DNA of 64,000 nt from Antedon mediterranea. Its lineage: Eukaryota; Echinodermata; Crinoidea; Comatulida; Antedonidae. The notes below the pieces were generated by a model that ran no database searches, was not told where the DNA came from, and saw only the letters and a program-made list of their open reading frames with translations. The stretch lies in the NCBI RefSeq assembly GCF_964355755.1, contig NC_092678.1, forward strand, positions 21,486,922-21,550,921, read 5' to 3'. The translations under genes were made by a program, and so were the position numbers. Position 1 is the first letter of the stretch, and every line of letters begins with the position of its first letter. Below, piece by piece: positions 10,401 through 20,575 of this stretch.

Positions 10401-13400
10401 TACACGAAGTAATGCAGTTTCAGTACTATGATGCACTTTGTAGGCAGATTGATACGGATCAAGTAGACTATGGTTTTGTACATGCGACAATATCCGTTTA
10501 GAAACAACCTTCTCAATTATTTTTCCTAAAAAACCAAGATTCGAGATAGGTCTGTAGTTTTTCAGATTCTCGGAATCAAGACCTGTTTTTTTCAATGTGG
10601 GTCAAACATGAGTGACTTTAAGAGACTCTGGGAAAGAACCACTTTAAAGAGACTTATTTACAATATGTGTGATTAATGGAATAAATGCAGAAGTACATTT
10701 CTTTATCAGTGAAGTTGGTACCGGGTCAAGTGCACACGATTTTGAGGGAGAATTTTTGACAATATTGAAAATTTCCTCCTCACTTGCAGGTTCGAACTGA
10801 GAAAACTGTATGGACCTAGTTAAATCATAAGATTTATTTATATTTATACATTTATCAGAAGCAGTTGTAACTTCTGCTGTATTTTCATTTTCTAATCACG
10901 AATTGATTTAATTTTATTTATAAAAAATACAGAAAATCTTTCAGCAAGAGCTTCATCTGAGACAGACGAAGGAAGGACTGATGACTTGGAACGATGTAAA
11001 AGTTTATTTACTAAATCGAAAAGTTTCTTTTGATCACCTGTACAGTCACTAACCATACTAGAGTAATACCGCGTCTTGGCCTTTTCAATCAGTCCATATA
11101 CATCTTTGGTCACAGTATTCCTGTCTATCCTTAAGAAGCTTTGATTTCATCCACTTACGTTCAAGTTGACGACGTAATTTCCTTTCAGATCGAATTTCAT
11201 CTGTATACCACGGTTTAGCTTCCTTTTGCCTAATTGTTTTTTTCTGAACTGGCGCATCTAAATCAAGTACAGCTCTGAGATGAGAATAGTTTTCTACACT
11301 ATCTTCAAGAATCACACTTACATCGGTTATATTAGACACACAAGCTTGATTGTCATTTTTGAATTTCTCAATATCAATTTGTTTTAGGTTGCGACTTTTT
11401 CTTACTGTGTCTGTTAAGGGGCGTGGAATTGATCGTGTCACAGACACAGATAGCCATTTGATTCCTGAAGTTCAGCGTCCTGTTGTTAGATTGCATTAAT
11501 CACAACAAAATAAATGAAGGAGTAAGTCAACAGTGTACTACACCAGTCGCCTTAAGCGATTGGTTCCCACGAAAAGACGCAGGCGCATGGGTCGGGCGCT
11601 ACAATCGTATTCGGACAAATCGCGTCCTGATTGGAACTTGCTGTGCGCTTTCAAGAACGAAGCGTTACGATGATTATAACAATGCGTCATATTCATTACC
11701 TTATTACTTGAGACTTTACCTTATTTTCTTCAAGTTGAAAACTTTTCAAATATTCAACCTCATTCGTTGAAACATAAGGATCGTCAACCGGGTCGTCGTA
11801 AATGAAAGTTTTGAATATTATTGCGAATAAAAAACCAACGGTACCTAAAAACAAGAAGAAAATGTTTTTTTAGAAAAAAATTTGATAGTGAAAAACTAGT
11901 TGTGCTTACTGATTTGCTATATTAAACTAAAGCTTTGTTCCCACAAGGACGCAACGCAAAATAATATACAATGTAATTGAGGAGACCTCAACCTATTGGG
12001 GGGGGGGGGGGGGAGTAAAAACTTACCGAAAGTGTAGTATGATGTCGGCCATCCACCTAAACGGGAAAAGTCAGAAATCCACGTAGATAGTGGGTAACAG
12101 AAAACTTCAGCTATACACGAGCCTGTAAAGAAAATAAACGGTATATAGAGTTTGATTTCATCAGGTTTCGATTTAACCCTCGTTCTAAATATCCTTCTGT
12201 CCCTCACATCGATCGTTGTTTCAACTTTTAGCTTTTACAATGTCAGTTGCCTCTACAAGGCGGGAAACAGATTTGATTGTGTGAACAAAGAGAGATTTCT
12301 TTTTTCTAAACTTTAACATTGGTTCCTACTACCTGGGACTAACGCGATGACGTAAGCGCAACGCAAGTAATTTGACAAATCACAAGCGATGGATTATTAT
12401 TACTGTTAACTCACGTCTCGTGTGTTACGTATACGTCTTTTTTAGGCAGAATGATTTCCTCAATCTACTCTAATAATCTAGGCCATAGGTTTCTGCTACG
12501 CCATGAGTCGAACTTACCAGAATATGCAATAGATACTAATGTACTCCGTTCAGACGGAACAAGCCATTTTCGTAAAGTGATGTATATCGCTGGCATGGTT
12601 AATCCCTGAAAGTAAAATATCTAAAATGATAACGTTTCCAGAAACGTATTACCGTTACGCAACACATCATGTAGTCATTTTATGGTGTTTTACGTTTTGG
12701 GGGTGTTAGTAACGTACGTGTTACGCACTATCGCCATTGTCGTCTGAAACCTTATCGTTATAACGGTATAGTGTTGTTACGGTAAATAATGCGTAAACGT
12801 ATGGTACACAAGACACACATCACATTATTTTCATTGTTTATTGGGTGTGTTGCGTAATGTTGTTTGACGCACTACAGCCATTGTTTTCTGAAAGGTTTTT
12901 GTGTGTGAGCGCGCGTGTAAATAGTGCGTAAACGTTACCGTCCTTGTGAAAATGCTGTAGTACAAAACTGCAAATATCTTGGATACTAACTTCTATGACG
13001 CCTTGTAAAACCCGTACGATGGTCAGAAGACTGGTTCCAACGCCGGCAGCCCAAGGTATCATGGCAGACAGTAAACCTTGCAACAGAAGAACTATTACAA
13101 TTGATCGTTTTCCGCCAATTTCACCAGCAAACCAACCGCCCGGCAGTCCGCCTATTATATAACCGTAAAAAAACGATCCAAGTATTTGCTGTTGTGTTTG
13201 GTCGTCCCAATCATAGGTTGGTATCTGGAGAACGAAATCGTAAACACAGAACATCTAATCAATATAATGTGTACAACATGTTTTAAACTAATAATTTACA
13301 CGGGATTAGATTTATTATTTCCATTTTATCTAAATCAAAACCGACCATAACTCAGAAAATTAAACTTGTTTGCAAGGACCGAAATTGTGTTCTAGAGAAC

Positions 13401-16400
13401 GAAAACGTAAATACAAACAAGCAAATATTTCCTGTACTGTATATCTATAAAATGAAAACGTAACCGAAATTTGTGTTGTTTTATAGTTTCAATGTTTATA
13501 AAAATCTCTGAAACCGATCTCATGACATAAATCAGAAAACTTAACTAAACGAGTTGTATCACCCACTTACGTAACAAAAACCAACCACTAATGTAACAAT
13601 CCATTTACCACTAACGTAACAACAGTCAGGGGAAAAATATTAAGAAATCGTAAACATTAAAAAACTCTTTATCATCATATGTTTTGTTTCGAATGTTGGA
13701 AATCTAGATCTCTCTAACGTCAGATCTCTTTAATTGGATAAATAATGGTGTTACACGTATATAATATATAAATTTACGTAAGGGCAAAATTCGGTAAATT
13801 GCGCGCTACTTCTAGAATTTTTATTCGATGGTATAAAGTTGGTTCACTCTTTTGGTACTGATTTTAACCACCTGATGTAACCCTGTTTACTAATTAAGTT
13901 GAGTTAGATAATTAATTATTGACGAATAAAACGAATTTAGGTTCAACGATTTGCCCCAAATAGGGGTGTTTTCCGATCGTGGTATACACTGTCTAATGGA
14001 TGTCCATCTTGAAAAATATCCGCAAAAATGATACGAGGATGCTTCGCATTTACCTATCTCCTCCGATAATTGTTTTTAATAGCTGGCAATTGGTTAAACA
14101 GCTCGAGTATTCCACATTCCACATTTATTTAGTCATCAATGTTTTTTAGAGCTGTATCCGAGTCCGATATCATTAAATACATTAATGACTTAAATGTAAA
14201 TAAGTCAAGTGGTTGTGATGACATAGGTACCATTTATATAAAAAATAACTCAGATATACTGGCTAAACCGTTATCTCATATAATCAATGTATCCCTTCAA
14301 TCGGGTGTATTTCCTTGTCAACTAAAAATTGCTAAAACAATTCCTGTGAATAAAAAAGGAGCAAGGGAGAACATAGAAAATTATAGACCAATATCGATAT
14401 TACCATGTATATCTAAGGTATTTGAAAGGGTCGTATATGACCAAACAATCGCTTTTTTGTGTAAATATGATATGTTACATGAATCTCAATATGGATTCAG
14501 GGCAGGTCATTCAACTAACCACGCCCTCCTACAAGTCCTTGATAAAATAACAACAGCCGTTGACAACAAGCAATTTATGATTGGCGTATTTTTGGATTTA
14601 TCCAAGGCGTTCGATTCGATAGATCATGAATTATTGCTCACAAAATTGCCCCATTATGGAATAAGAGGCGTGGTTCTTGATTGGTACCGAAGCTACCTTA
14701 GAGAAAGACAACAATTCGTACAAATTGGGAAGTGTCAGTCTGTAACCAAAATAATAAAACAAGGCGTTCCACAAGGGTCAATCCTTGGACCCCTGCTGTT
14801 TTTGATTTTCATAAATGACATGTTTTCTGTAAGTAATGTCGTTGATTTAATAATGTTTGCAGATGATACGAATATGTTTTTACAACACAATGATATCGTC
14901 ACTGCCTTTACAATAATGACAAATGAACTAAATAAAATTGAGAAATGGTGTAAAACTAATAGATTAACTATTAATACAACCAAGACTACGTATATGTTAT
15001 TTAGTGGAAAGAATACCAACATTGACACATCCCAATTTGTACTTTCAATAAATAGAGTTTCAATAGACAGAGTACCATATACTAAATTTCTCGGTGTCGT
15101 CATTGATGAGAAACTGAACTTTAGACACCATACAAATGCAGTTTCTTGTAAAGCATCCTCAATAATTGGTGCCATGTGTCATATAAAAAAATTAGTATCT
15201 ACTGAAGTGTTACTTACCATATACAAGACACTTATATTACCAGTGTTGACATATGGTATTATTGTATGGGGTGCGGGGAACAAAGACAATTTGGATCGCC
15301 TTCTATTGCTTCAAAAAAAAGCTCTTAGGATCATTTGTAAGGTAGACTTTCATCATCCCTCTTCTCAGCTCTTTGTGAAAACGGGCACATTTAATATATT
15401 TGATTTGTATAAAAACAGTGTTTTAAATTTTATGTTTAAATACCAAAAAGGACAACTTCCAAAATGTTTTAATTCTTTATTCAGTTTATTTGATAATTAT
15501 CATACATATAACACTCGAAATAAAGACAATTATTGTATAAAATTAAAATCAACTAATATGGGTCAGCAAAGTATAGCATATAGAGGACCTAAGCTATGGA
15601 ATCAACTTATAAGAAATATAAGAGAGAGTGAAAATATATCAATATTTAAAAAACTATTACTAAATAAGTGCATTAATAGTTATAAAGAAACAATATATCT
15701 ATGCGAAAACAACATTTGTAAAATATGTCTAACTTTAACTTAATTAATTACAATTTTGTATATATTCTGAGACTGATGTATATATATATGTTATATTATA
15801 GTACGTTGTATTTTCCTTCATTTATTTACTACATGAAAACATTTTTTGTAATATATTTGTAAATTTATATTTTAAGTTAGGGTGCCACAGATTAAAAGCT
15901 TTGCTTGCTTGTGGTTATCCTGTTTTTCACACTTTATTGTACTTAATCTTTTATTTATATTTTTAAGAATGTTGTGTGAAAAATAAAAGAATCAATCAAT
16001 CAATCAATCAATCAATTACAGTACATCATAATTACAGTACAACTGAGAACAGGGATCCTGCATAAAAAAGCTGTAGCTTCGTTTTTTTGTAGGACCCTTT
16101 TACATAAGAACAAGTATATAGAACTTAAATAAACAAAGGTGTTGTTAATCAGCATATAGTGATAAAAAGTATTTTTTGACCTGTTTTTTTATACATTTAT
16201 TTTGTTTCTTTAAGATAACCGGTTTATTACCACCATTACAAGTGAATTCTTTCCACAATTTTGGTCCATATATGTGTATAAACTGTTGACTGCAAGTTAT
16301 TCTTGTGAAGGGAATTTCGAATTCAGTTTCTGTTCTGAGGTTATGAGTAGGCCTAATACTGTCACAGTAATTAAAAATATTTAAAATGTGATGTGGTAAT

Positions 16401-19400
16401 TCATTGAATTTTACGTTTGCCATAAATTCTATGACGTTTACTTTGTAAATATCATAAACGTTTAATATTTTTAGTTTCTTAAACAGTGGCTCTGAGGCTT
16501 GTCTGGATTTAGAGAAGGTAATGCATTTTACAGCTCTCTTTTGGAGTTTTAGTATTACTTCTAACGTGCTCTTGTATGTATTTCCCCATATTAAGTTACC
16601 ATACTGAAGGTGAGGTAATACTAAGGTGTTATAAAGACTAATACGGACTTTATGAGGAAAGAATTCTCTTACTTTTAAAAGTATACCAATTGCCCTAGAC
16701 ATTTTTTTCCTAATAAGCTGTATGTGATGTTTCCAGTTAAGATTTTCGTTTAAAATTACACCTAGAAATGTCACATTTTCTTTTCTATGTAATAACACAT
16801 TATTCATTTTTATTTTAAACTGGTTTTTGTCAAAGTTCTTTTGGTTAGTTCTAAAAACAACGTAATTAGTTTTGCTGACATTCAGTAACAGCTTATTTGC
16901 TTTAAGCCATACGTTTATTTTTTCTAGTTCAATATTCATAGTATGGTTTAACATTGTAGGGTCATCTCCCCTTGTTATACAAGTTGTGTCGTCAGCAAAA
17001 CTAATTATATCTATTTTACTACTTGCTCGACTTATATCATTGATGTAAATTAAAAACAAAAGTGGTCCTAAAACAGAACCCTGTGGCACCCCTATATTGG
17101 TGTCTTTTAAACATGATGATCTACCGTTGGCATAAACATATTGTTTGCGGCCACTTTAATAGTAGAGCACCATAATGTTGAAGACAAGTCGATTTTCTTT
17201 AAAAAATACTATTTTGATCGATTTAATATACGTTTATACAAACGTATTGCTTGGCGATGAATGGAACATTCCAATCTCTCTTCCAGGTATTTTTACTCGG
17301 GGTACCCAAGTCTAGGACTCACTCATCTTCTCCTCTTCTTCTTCCTCTTCTTCCTCTTCCATCAGGACACTATATATTGAGCCAACTTCCAAAGTCCTAC
17401 TAGTTCTTTACGCGTCGTCTGACGGCTCTGAAACATGGCATGCATATACTAGGGTAATAGGTGAACAAAGCTATAGAGAGAAAATGTTCGTACTTCGAGT
17501 GGCGGATGGAGAAATATGACGTCATAAACATGGTATCAATCGGAAAAAAAGTGCGATTTATAAAAAACTACTCCTCCCTTCTTATAACGTCGTTACAGCT
17601 TCTTTTGCTGTACCCCGAGTATCGCACATTCGTGCTTGTTTTAGAGATAACAGATAATAAGCTAGCGTTTAGTCGCCGTCTATATCTGTACAATCAACTT
17701 TGTTATTGCAGTTCAACCACCACCACCCACACCACCACCCCTCCCCTCAATGTCATGAGTATAGCGTTGTAAAGACAGCACTTCATATTTCAGACACGGA
17801 TAAAATATAAAATTATTATAATATGTAACACTGAAAATGCTATTAAGACCAGTAGAGTATGATTATATATTATATATAATATTCCTTGTTGTAAGAAAAC
17901 AATCCATGTTTGATACGAATTTTATAAATATGAAGATAACAATCCATCATAAAATAATGAGACAGGAATGTCGCACAGGCCGATACCATGCAATACAGAC
18001 AATTCAAGTCTAAAGTTTATTTTTAATTTAAAATTTATTTATTTATTTATTATCTATTTATTCAATTTCTGCCATATACATTACAAAGAAGACAAAATAA
18101 TTATAAAAGGAGGCACGGAAAAACCAAACAAGTGCTAAACACCTATGCTAGTTTGTCAACCCAGAACTCAGAATTCTCATGATGGCAATTATATTTGGCT
18201 ACAGATTACATCGTGTTGGATTGTATTCATTCGCTCTGTGTTCATTTTTACAATTTCCAGTTAATTATTAACACTAAATTTCAAGAAGCCATCTGGGCAA
18301 TTGATAAAGCGTATGTATACATTTACGTAAGGACGTAGGTTTTTATAGGACGTATTTAGAGTTTTATTCTTATTCGACGGACATTTCATCACGCTTAACC
18401 TTTTTTCTCAATAATTTAGAAAGTGGGTTTATACTTTCCGTACTAGATTGTATCAGCAATCAGAAACCATTAGGCCTACTAATTAAGTTGAATTAGATAT
18501 TTATTGATGATTAAAGACAAATTAGTTTAAATGATTTGCCGCGAAGATAGGTGTTTTTCACAACTGTTTTACATTATATAAACACATAATATACAAATAA
18601 ACTTTATTACTGACAGTTGCTTCTCAACGTTTGTATTAATTAATACTGCAATTGCAAAAAAATATAAACGTCGTAGTGGTGTATCGTTACATCCTACTTT
18701 TACTATTTCAATCGAATAAAAAACACACAGGATTTAAAACAAAAGAAGAAATTTCCAACTTAAAGGAAGTTCAAACATATTTCAACATTTTCTACTGTTG
18801 CTACGTTTGTGGTTACATTTTGCTACGTTAGTGATTAATGAAGTTGGTTACGTTAGTGGTTAAACTGTTGTTACGTTAGTGCTTAGATTTGTTACGTTAG
18901 TGGTTAATGAAGTTGGTTACGTTAGTGGTTAAACTGTTGTTACGTTAGTGCTTAGATTTGTTACGTTAGTGGTTAATGAAGTTTGTGACGTAAGTGGTTA
19001 AAATGTTGTTACGGTAGTGGTTAATGAAGTTTGTTACGTTAGTAGTTTAACTGCATGTTGTTACGTTAGTGGTTGATGAAATTGTTACATTAGTGGTTGA
19101 TTTTTGTTACGTTAGTGGTTATATTAATGTTACGTTAGTGGGTGGTGATACACGAGTAATTATTATTTATTTTTTTGTTTCTTAATTTATTCTGACATAA
19201 AATCATAGGATAAAAACACAATAAAGTACCGATACGGTAAACTTATTTCCATTGTGGTCCTAAACAAATATTACAGAATAAACAAGAAAACCACACTTAA
19301 TTAAACATAATAAAACATACAAATGTCATCCATGACAGAATTGAAAGAAGGCCGATGGCTTGAGCTTACCGAGTTTGTTGCACTGGCATTCGAAATCTCA

Positions 19401-19546
19401 TTACATGTATTATTTGATTCCAATTCTTCTGTGGTGGCATTCCATCTTTTTACCATGCTTATTATAGTAATGTTGATGTTCAATCTGGTACAAGTAACAC
19501 AAATACAAGCTACACAACACGATACTGCTACAAAATATCGTTTCAT
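7454..19546 (-). CDS. SLC17-type (sialin-like) anion transporter, array copy 1
   Basis: Nine coding exons in transcript order: 19370-19546, 12991-13224, 12518-12605, 12027-12122, 11720-11844, 8972-9118, 8273-8405, 7716-7954, 7454-7627. All phases close to 470 aa with GT-AG introns. Family marks are an Arg in TM1 (CTRLNINITIISM), DWDDQTQQQILGSFFYGYI, a GGLPGG turn, GGKR, and RVLQGVIEGLTMPA followed by WLVPSERS, which is the RxxxGxxEG signature of SLC17. The C-terminus is a TM12-like segment ending FLIFAKAEQQEW. Known members are vesicular, lysosomal or plasma-membrane anion carriers (sialic acid, glutamate, phosphate, nucleotides); the substrate here cannot be told. A start further upstream is unlikely, because an in-frame stop lies just before the ATG in the near-identical copy 2. 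Intron 1 holds a large element with two LINEs and intron 5 holds a CR1/L2-like LINE, yet no exon is damaged. Confidence 0.85.
9259..11424 (-). mobile_element. CR1/L2-like LINE in intron 5 of SLC17 copy 1
   Basis: Broken minus-strand ORFs encode a CR1/L2-type polymerase. 11447-11085 and 11113-10892 are pre-RT. 10595-10299 has NYRPISNLGFLGK, QSAYKVHHSTETALL and LLDLSAAFDTVDH. 10032-9673 follows the YADD region and includes NLGVEMD. 9666-9184 is the C-terminal region (LFVFKSINGMAPEY, then LWNALPSSIR). Several frameshifts make it non-coding. SLC17 copies 2 and 3 lack it at the matching site (about 22396 and 31790), so it is specific to copy 1. Exact ends are uncertain because the junctions share short sequence with the empty sites. 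Confidence 0.85.
11931..11960. mobile_element. MITE-1 end fragment
   Basis: AAAGCTTTGTTCCCAC followed by GGACGCAACGCAA, in intron 4 of SLC17 copy 1. Copies 2 and 3 retain only the AACGCAAAAGAATA part. Confidence 0.55.
12317..12450. mobile_element. Degenerate MITE-1 in SLC17 intron 3
   Basis: ATTGGTTCCTACTACCTGG is followed by GACGTAAGCGCAACGCAAG and ACAAATCACAAGCGATGG. Counterparts lie at 23251-23372 and 32649-32770, so this insertion predates duplication of the three intact genes. Confidence 0.6.
14111..16016 (+). mobile_element. LINE (CR1/Jockey superfamily), 5'-truncated
   Basis: Homology to copies 2 and 3 stops after CAGCTCGAGTA at 14110 and resumes at AGCACCATAATG near 17166. The insert starts with this plus-strand LINE, which has a long RT ORF (separate entry) and a 3' tail of AATC repeats at about 15993-16016. 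The endonuclease region is missing. Short AGTA direct repeats may flank the whole insert. Confidence 0.9.
14139..15743 (+). CDS. LINE reverse transcriptase, N-truncated, uninterrupted
   Basis: A 534-residue open frame with no stops. RT motifs in order: IENYRPISILPCISK, YGFRAGHSTNHALL, FLDLSKAFDSIDH (first catalytic Asp), QGVPQGSILGPLLFL, FADD (catalytic pair, residues about 242-245), then TKFLGVVID. The C-terminal part (YGIIVWGAG, RNKDNYC, YRGPKLWNQL) is typical of the Jockey/CR1 superfamily. The apurinic endonuclease domain and any ORF1 are absent through 5' truncation, so it is probably not autonomous. The intact frame suggests a fairly recent insertion. It lies antisense to the host SLC17 gene, inside intron 1. 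Confidence 0.85.
   Translation: MFFRAVSESDIIKYINDLNVNKSSGCDDIGTIYIKNNSDILAKPLSHIINVSLQSGVFPCQLKIAKTIPVNKKGARENIENYRPISILPCISKVFERVVYDQTIAFLCKYDMLHESQYGFRAGHSTNHALLQVLDKITTAVDNKQFMIGVFLDLSKAFDSIDHELLLTKLPHYGIRGVVLDWYRSYLRERQQFVQIGKCQSVTKIIKQGVPQGSILGPLLFLIFINDMFSVSNVVDLIMFADDTNMFLQHNDIVTAFTIMTNELNKIEKWCKTNRLTINTTKTTYMLFSGKNTNIDTSQFVLSINRVSIDRVPYTKFLGVVIDEKLNFRHHTNAVSCKASSIIGAMCHIKKLVSTEVLLTIYKTLILPVLTYGIIVWGAGNKDNLDRLLLLQKKALRIICKVDFHHPSSQLFVKTGTFNIFDLYKNSVLNFMFKYQKGQLPKCFNSLFSLFDNYHTYNTRNKDNYCIKLKSTNMGQQSIAYRGPKLWNQLIRNIRESENISIFKKLLLNKCINSYKETIYLCENNICKICLTLT
16017..17160 (-). mobile_element. Second LINE fragment, opposite strand, tail to tail
   Basis: A different LINE of the same superfamily, on the minus strand, 5'-truncated near 17160 within the RT domain. 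Its 3' end meets the AATC tail of the plus-strand LINE at about 16016. Copies 2 and 3 lack both. Confidence 0.85.
16145..17089 (-). CDS. LINE reverse transcriptase, C-terminal part
   Basis: A 314-residue open frame starting within the RT palm: PQGSVLGPLLFLIYINDI, then the catalytic FADD at residues about 28-31, NVSKTNYVVF, FLGVILNENLNWKHH, and a C-terminal YGPKLWKEF box. The fingers and first catalytic Asp are missing because of truncation, so it cannot be active alone. It is no closer than superfamily level to the neighbouring 14139-15743 element. Confidence 0.8.
   Translation of the reverse strand: MPQGSVLGPLLFLIYINDISRASSKIDIISFADDTTCITRGDDPTMLNHTMNIELEKINVWLKANKLLLNVSKTNYVVFRTNQKNFDKNQFKIKMNNVLLHRKENVTFLGVILNENLNWKHHIQLIRKKMSRAIGILLKVREFFPHKVRISLYNTLVLPHLQYGNLIWGNTYKSTLEVILKLQKRAVKCITFSKSRQASEPLFKKLKILNVYDIYKVNVIEFMANVKFNELPHHILNIFNYCDSIRPTHNLRTETEFEIPFTRITCSQQFIHIYGPKLWKEFTCNGGNKPVILKKQNKCIKKQVKKYFLSLYAD
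18055..18185. repeat. Dispersed repeat (TTTCTGCCATA...GTGCTAAACACC)
   Basis: The same unit occurs at 25915-26040, 35318-35445 and, outside the array, at 48535-48640 in an EEFSEC intron. Marks are AATTATAAAAGGAGGCACGG and GTGCTAAACACCTA. It may be the 3' end of a LINE or a SINE. It sits inside the intron-1 element in the SLC17 copies. Confidence 0.65.
18785..19150. repeat. TTACGTTAGTGGTTA minisatellite, right array of copy 1
   Basis: Imperfect repeats of GTTACGTTAGTGGTTA separated by variable linkers (ATGAAGTTG, AACTGTT). Only one 23-bp GTTACGTTAGTGGTTATATTAAT unit is present. It forms the right subterminal array of the intron-1 element. Confidence 0.9.
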
Positions 19547-20319
19547 TTTGAAACTGATTCGTATTTGAATTTAGAAGGAATGCGGATTGGAAGCTATACT
19601 GGTAGTAGTGGCTTGTTTTGTAGCATTTTATTATCTATCAAACGTTAGTCGTTTGTGTTGAAGAAAGAACAATTAGGGACTTTACGACGATTATCTTGTG
19701 TTCGCTAGAGCGTAAAAAGGTCAGTCATTTTAGCCTAAAATTTAGCCAAACATGGAACTAATTGCAACAGAATGTTTGTCAATCAATGCGATGCATTTCT
19801 TTAAGGTCCAAGAACACCATACTAAAAGTCCCAACAAATTCTAATAGGGAAAAGAAATGGCCGCCAACATTCAATAATTTGACATATGTTCGGACTTCTA
19901 AACGGCCTAGGCTATACGAATGCTTTAAAGTTGCAGAGTGGCCCGTGGGCTTTCATTCGAAAAAGGTTACAATTTGATTTATTGCTGTTATTTTGCATAA
20001 TAATTCTATATACTAGCAGGTAGCATACTTTAAATGGCCGCTAAATGTGTTTATTGATCCTATTATCTCATGCTGGTTTCTGGTTTATATTATGACTAAT
20101 GTTTCAATATACCTTTTTAAGTAGAAAGATATTTTGTGTCTTTTTGATAGGTGGTAAAAGCATGTTTAGAATGGTTCTGAATATCATAAATATCGGCCAC
20201 CAGAATTAAATTTAGTTATCCTCCTTAACATACCGGTACTATGTACATAACAAAAATCAATTGATAAATATCCACAGAGAGAGAGAACATACCGGTACTA
20301 TGTACACAACAAAAATCAA

Positions 20320-20325
20320 TTTATT
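20320..20325 (-). promoter_or_regulatory. Candidate poly(A) signal, SLC17 copy 2
   Basis: AATAAA on the gene strand about 250 bases after the stop, at the same place relative to the 55-bp repeats as in copies 1 and 3. Confidence 0.5.
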
Positions 20326-20575
20326 CCGAGAAGTATCAGACTATAAAAACAAATTATTTTACAATTTTGACTCTTTAACAATGATAGTGATTGTTCTAAT
20401 TGAATTAGTCACCGCTTTCATATTGTATAGTGTCTTAAGCTGCCATCAGCAGACGTAATACCACATGTTGTTTAACGTCACTATACGTAATATAGCCGGA
20501 TGTTTCACGTCGATAGACGTGATACAGAGTGTGTTTTCAGGTCGCTAGACGTAATACCGTACGAGAATTTGCTTA

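Larger units (their letters stand above)
13556..19151. mobile_element. Intron-1 inverted-array element, copy 1 (interrupted by LINEs)
   Basis: It begins GTATCACCCACTTACGTAAC and ends GTTACGTTAGTGGGTGGTGATAC, which are inverted termini. ACGAGT lies immediately outside both ends (13549-13554 and 19152-19157). Subterminal arrays of the CCACTAACGTAAC motif point inward from both ends: short on the left (to about 13625), long on the right (about 18785-19150). No transposase ORF was seen. The core is about 2.5 kb once the LINE block at 14111-17160 is subtracted. Sister copies sit at the same place in SLC17 copies 2 and 3; the remnant copy 0 lacks it. Confidence 0.7.

Noticed and set aside
11483-11770. 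95-codon plus ORF, also at 22477 and 31871
   Set aside because: It overlaps SLC17 exon 5 in antisense and shows no similarity; persistence follows from recent duplication.
19323-19568. Plus-strand ORF of 81 codons, repeated near 27701 and 37679
   Set aside because: It is the antisense shadow of SLC17 exon 1, whose minus-strand reading matches the family and has a splice donor.
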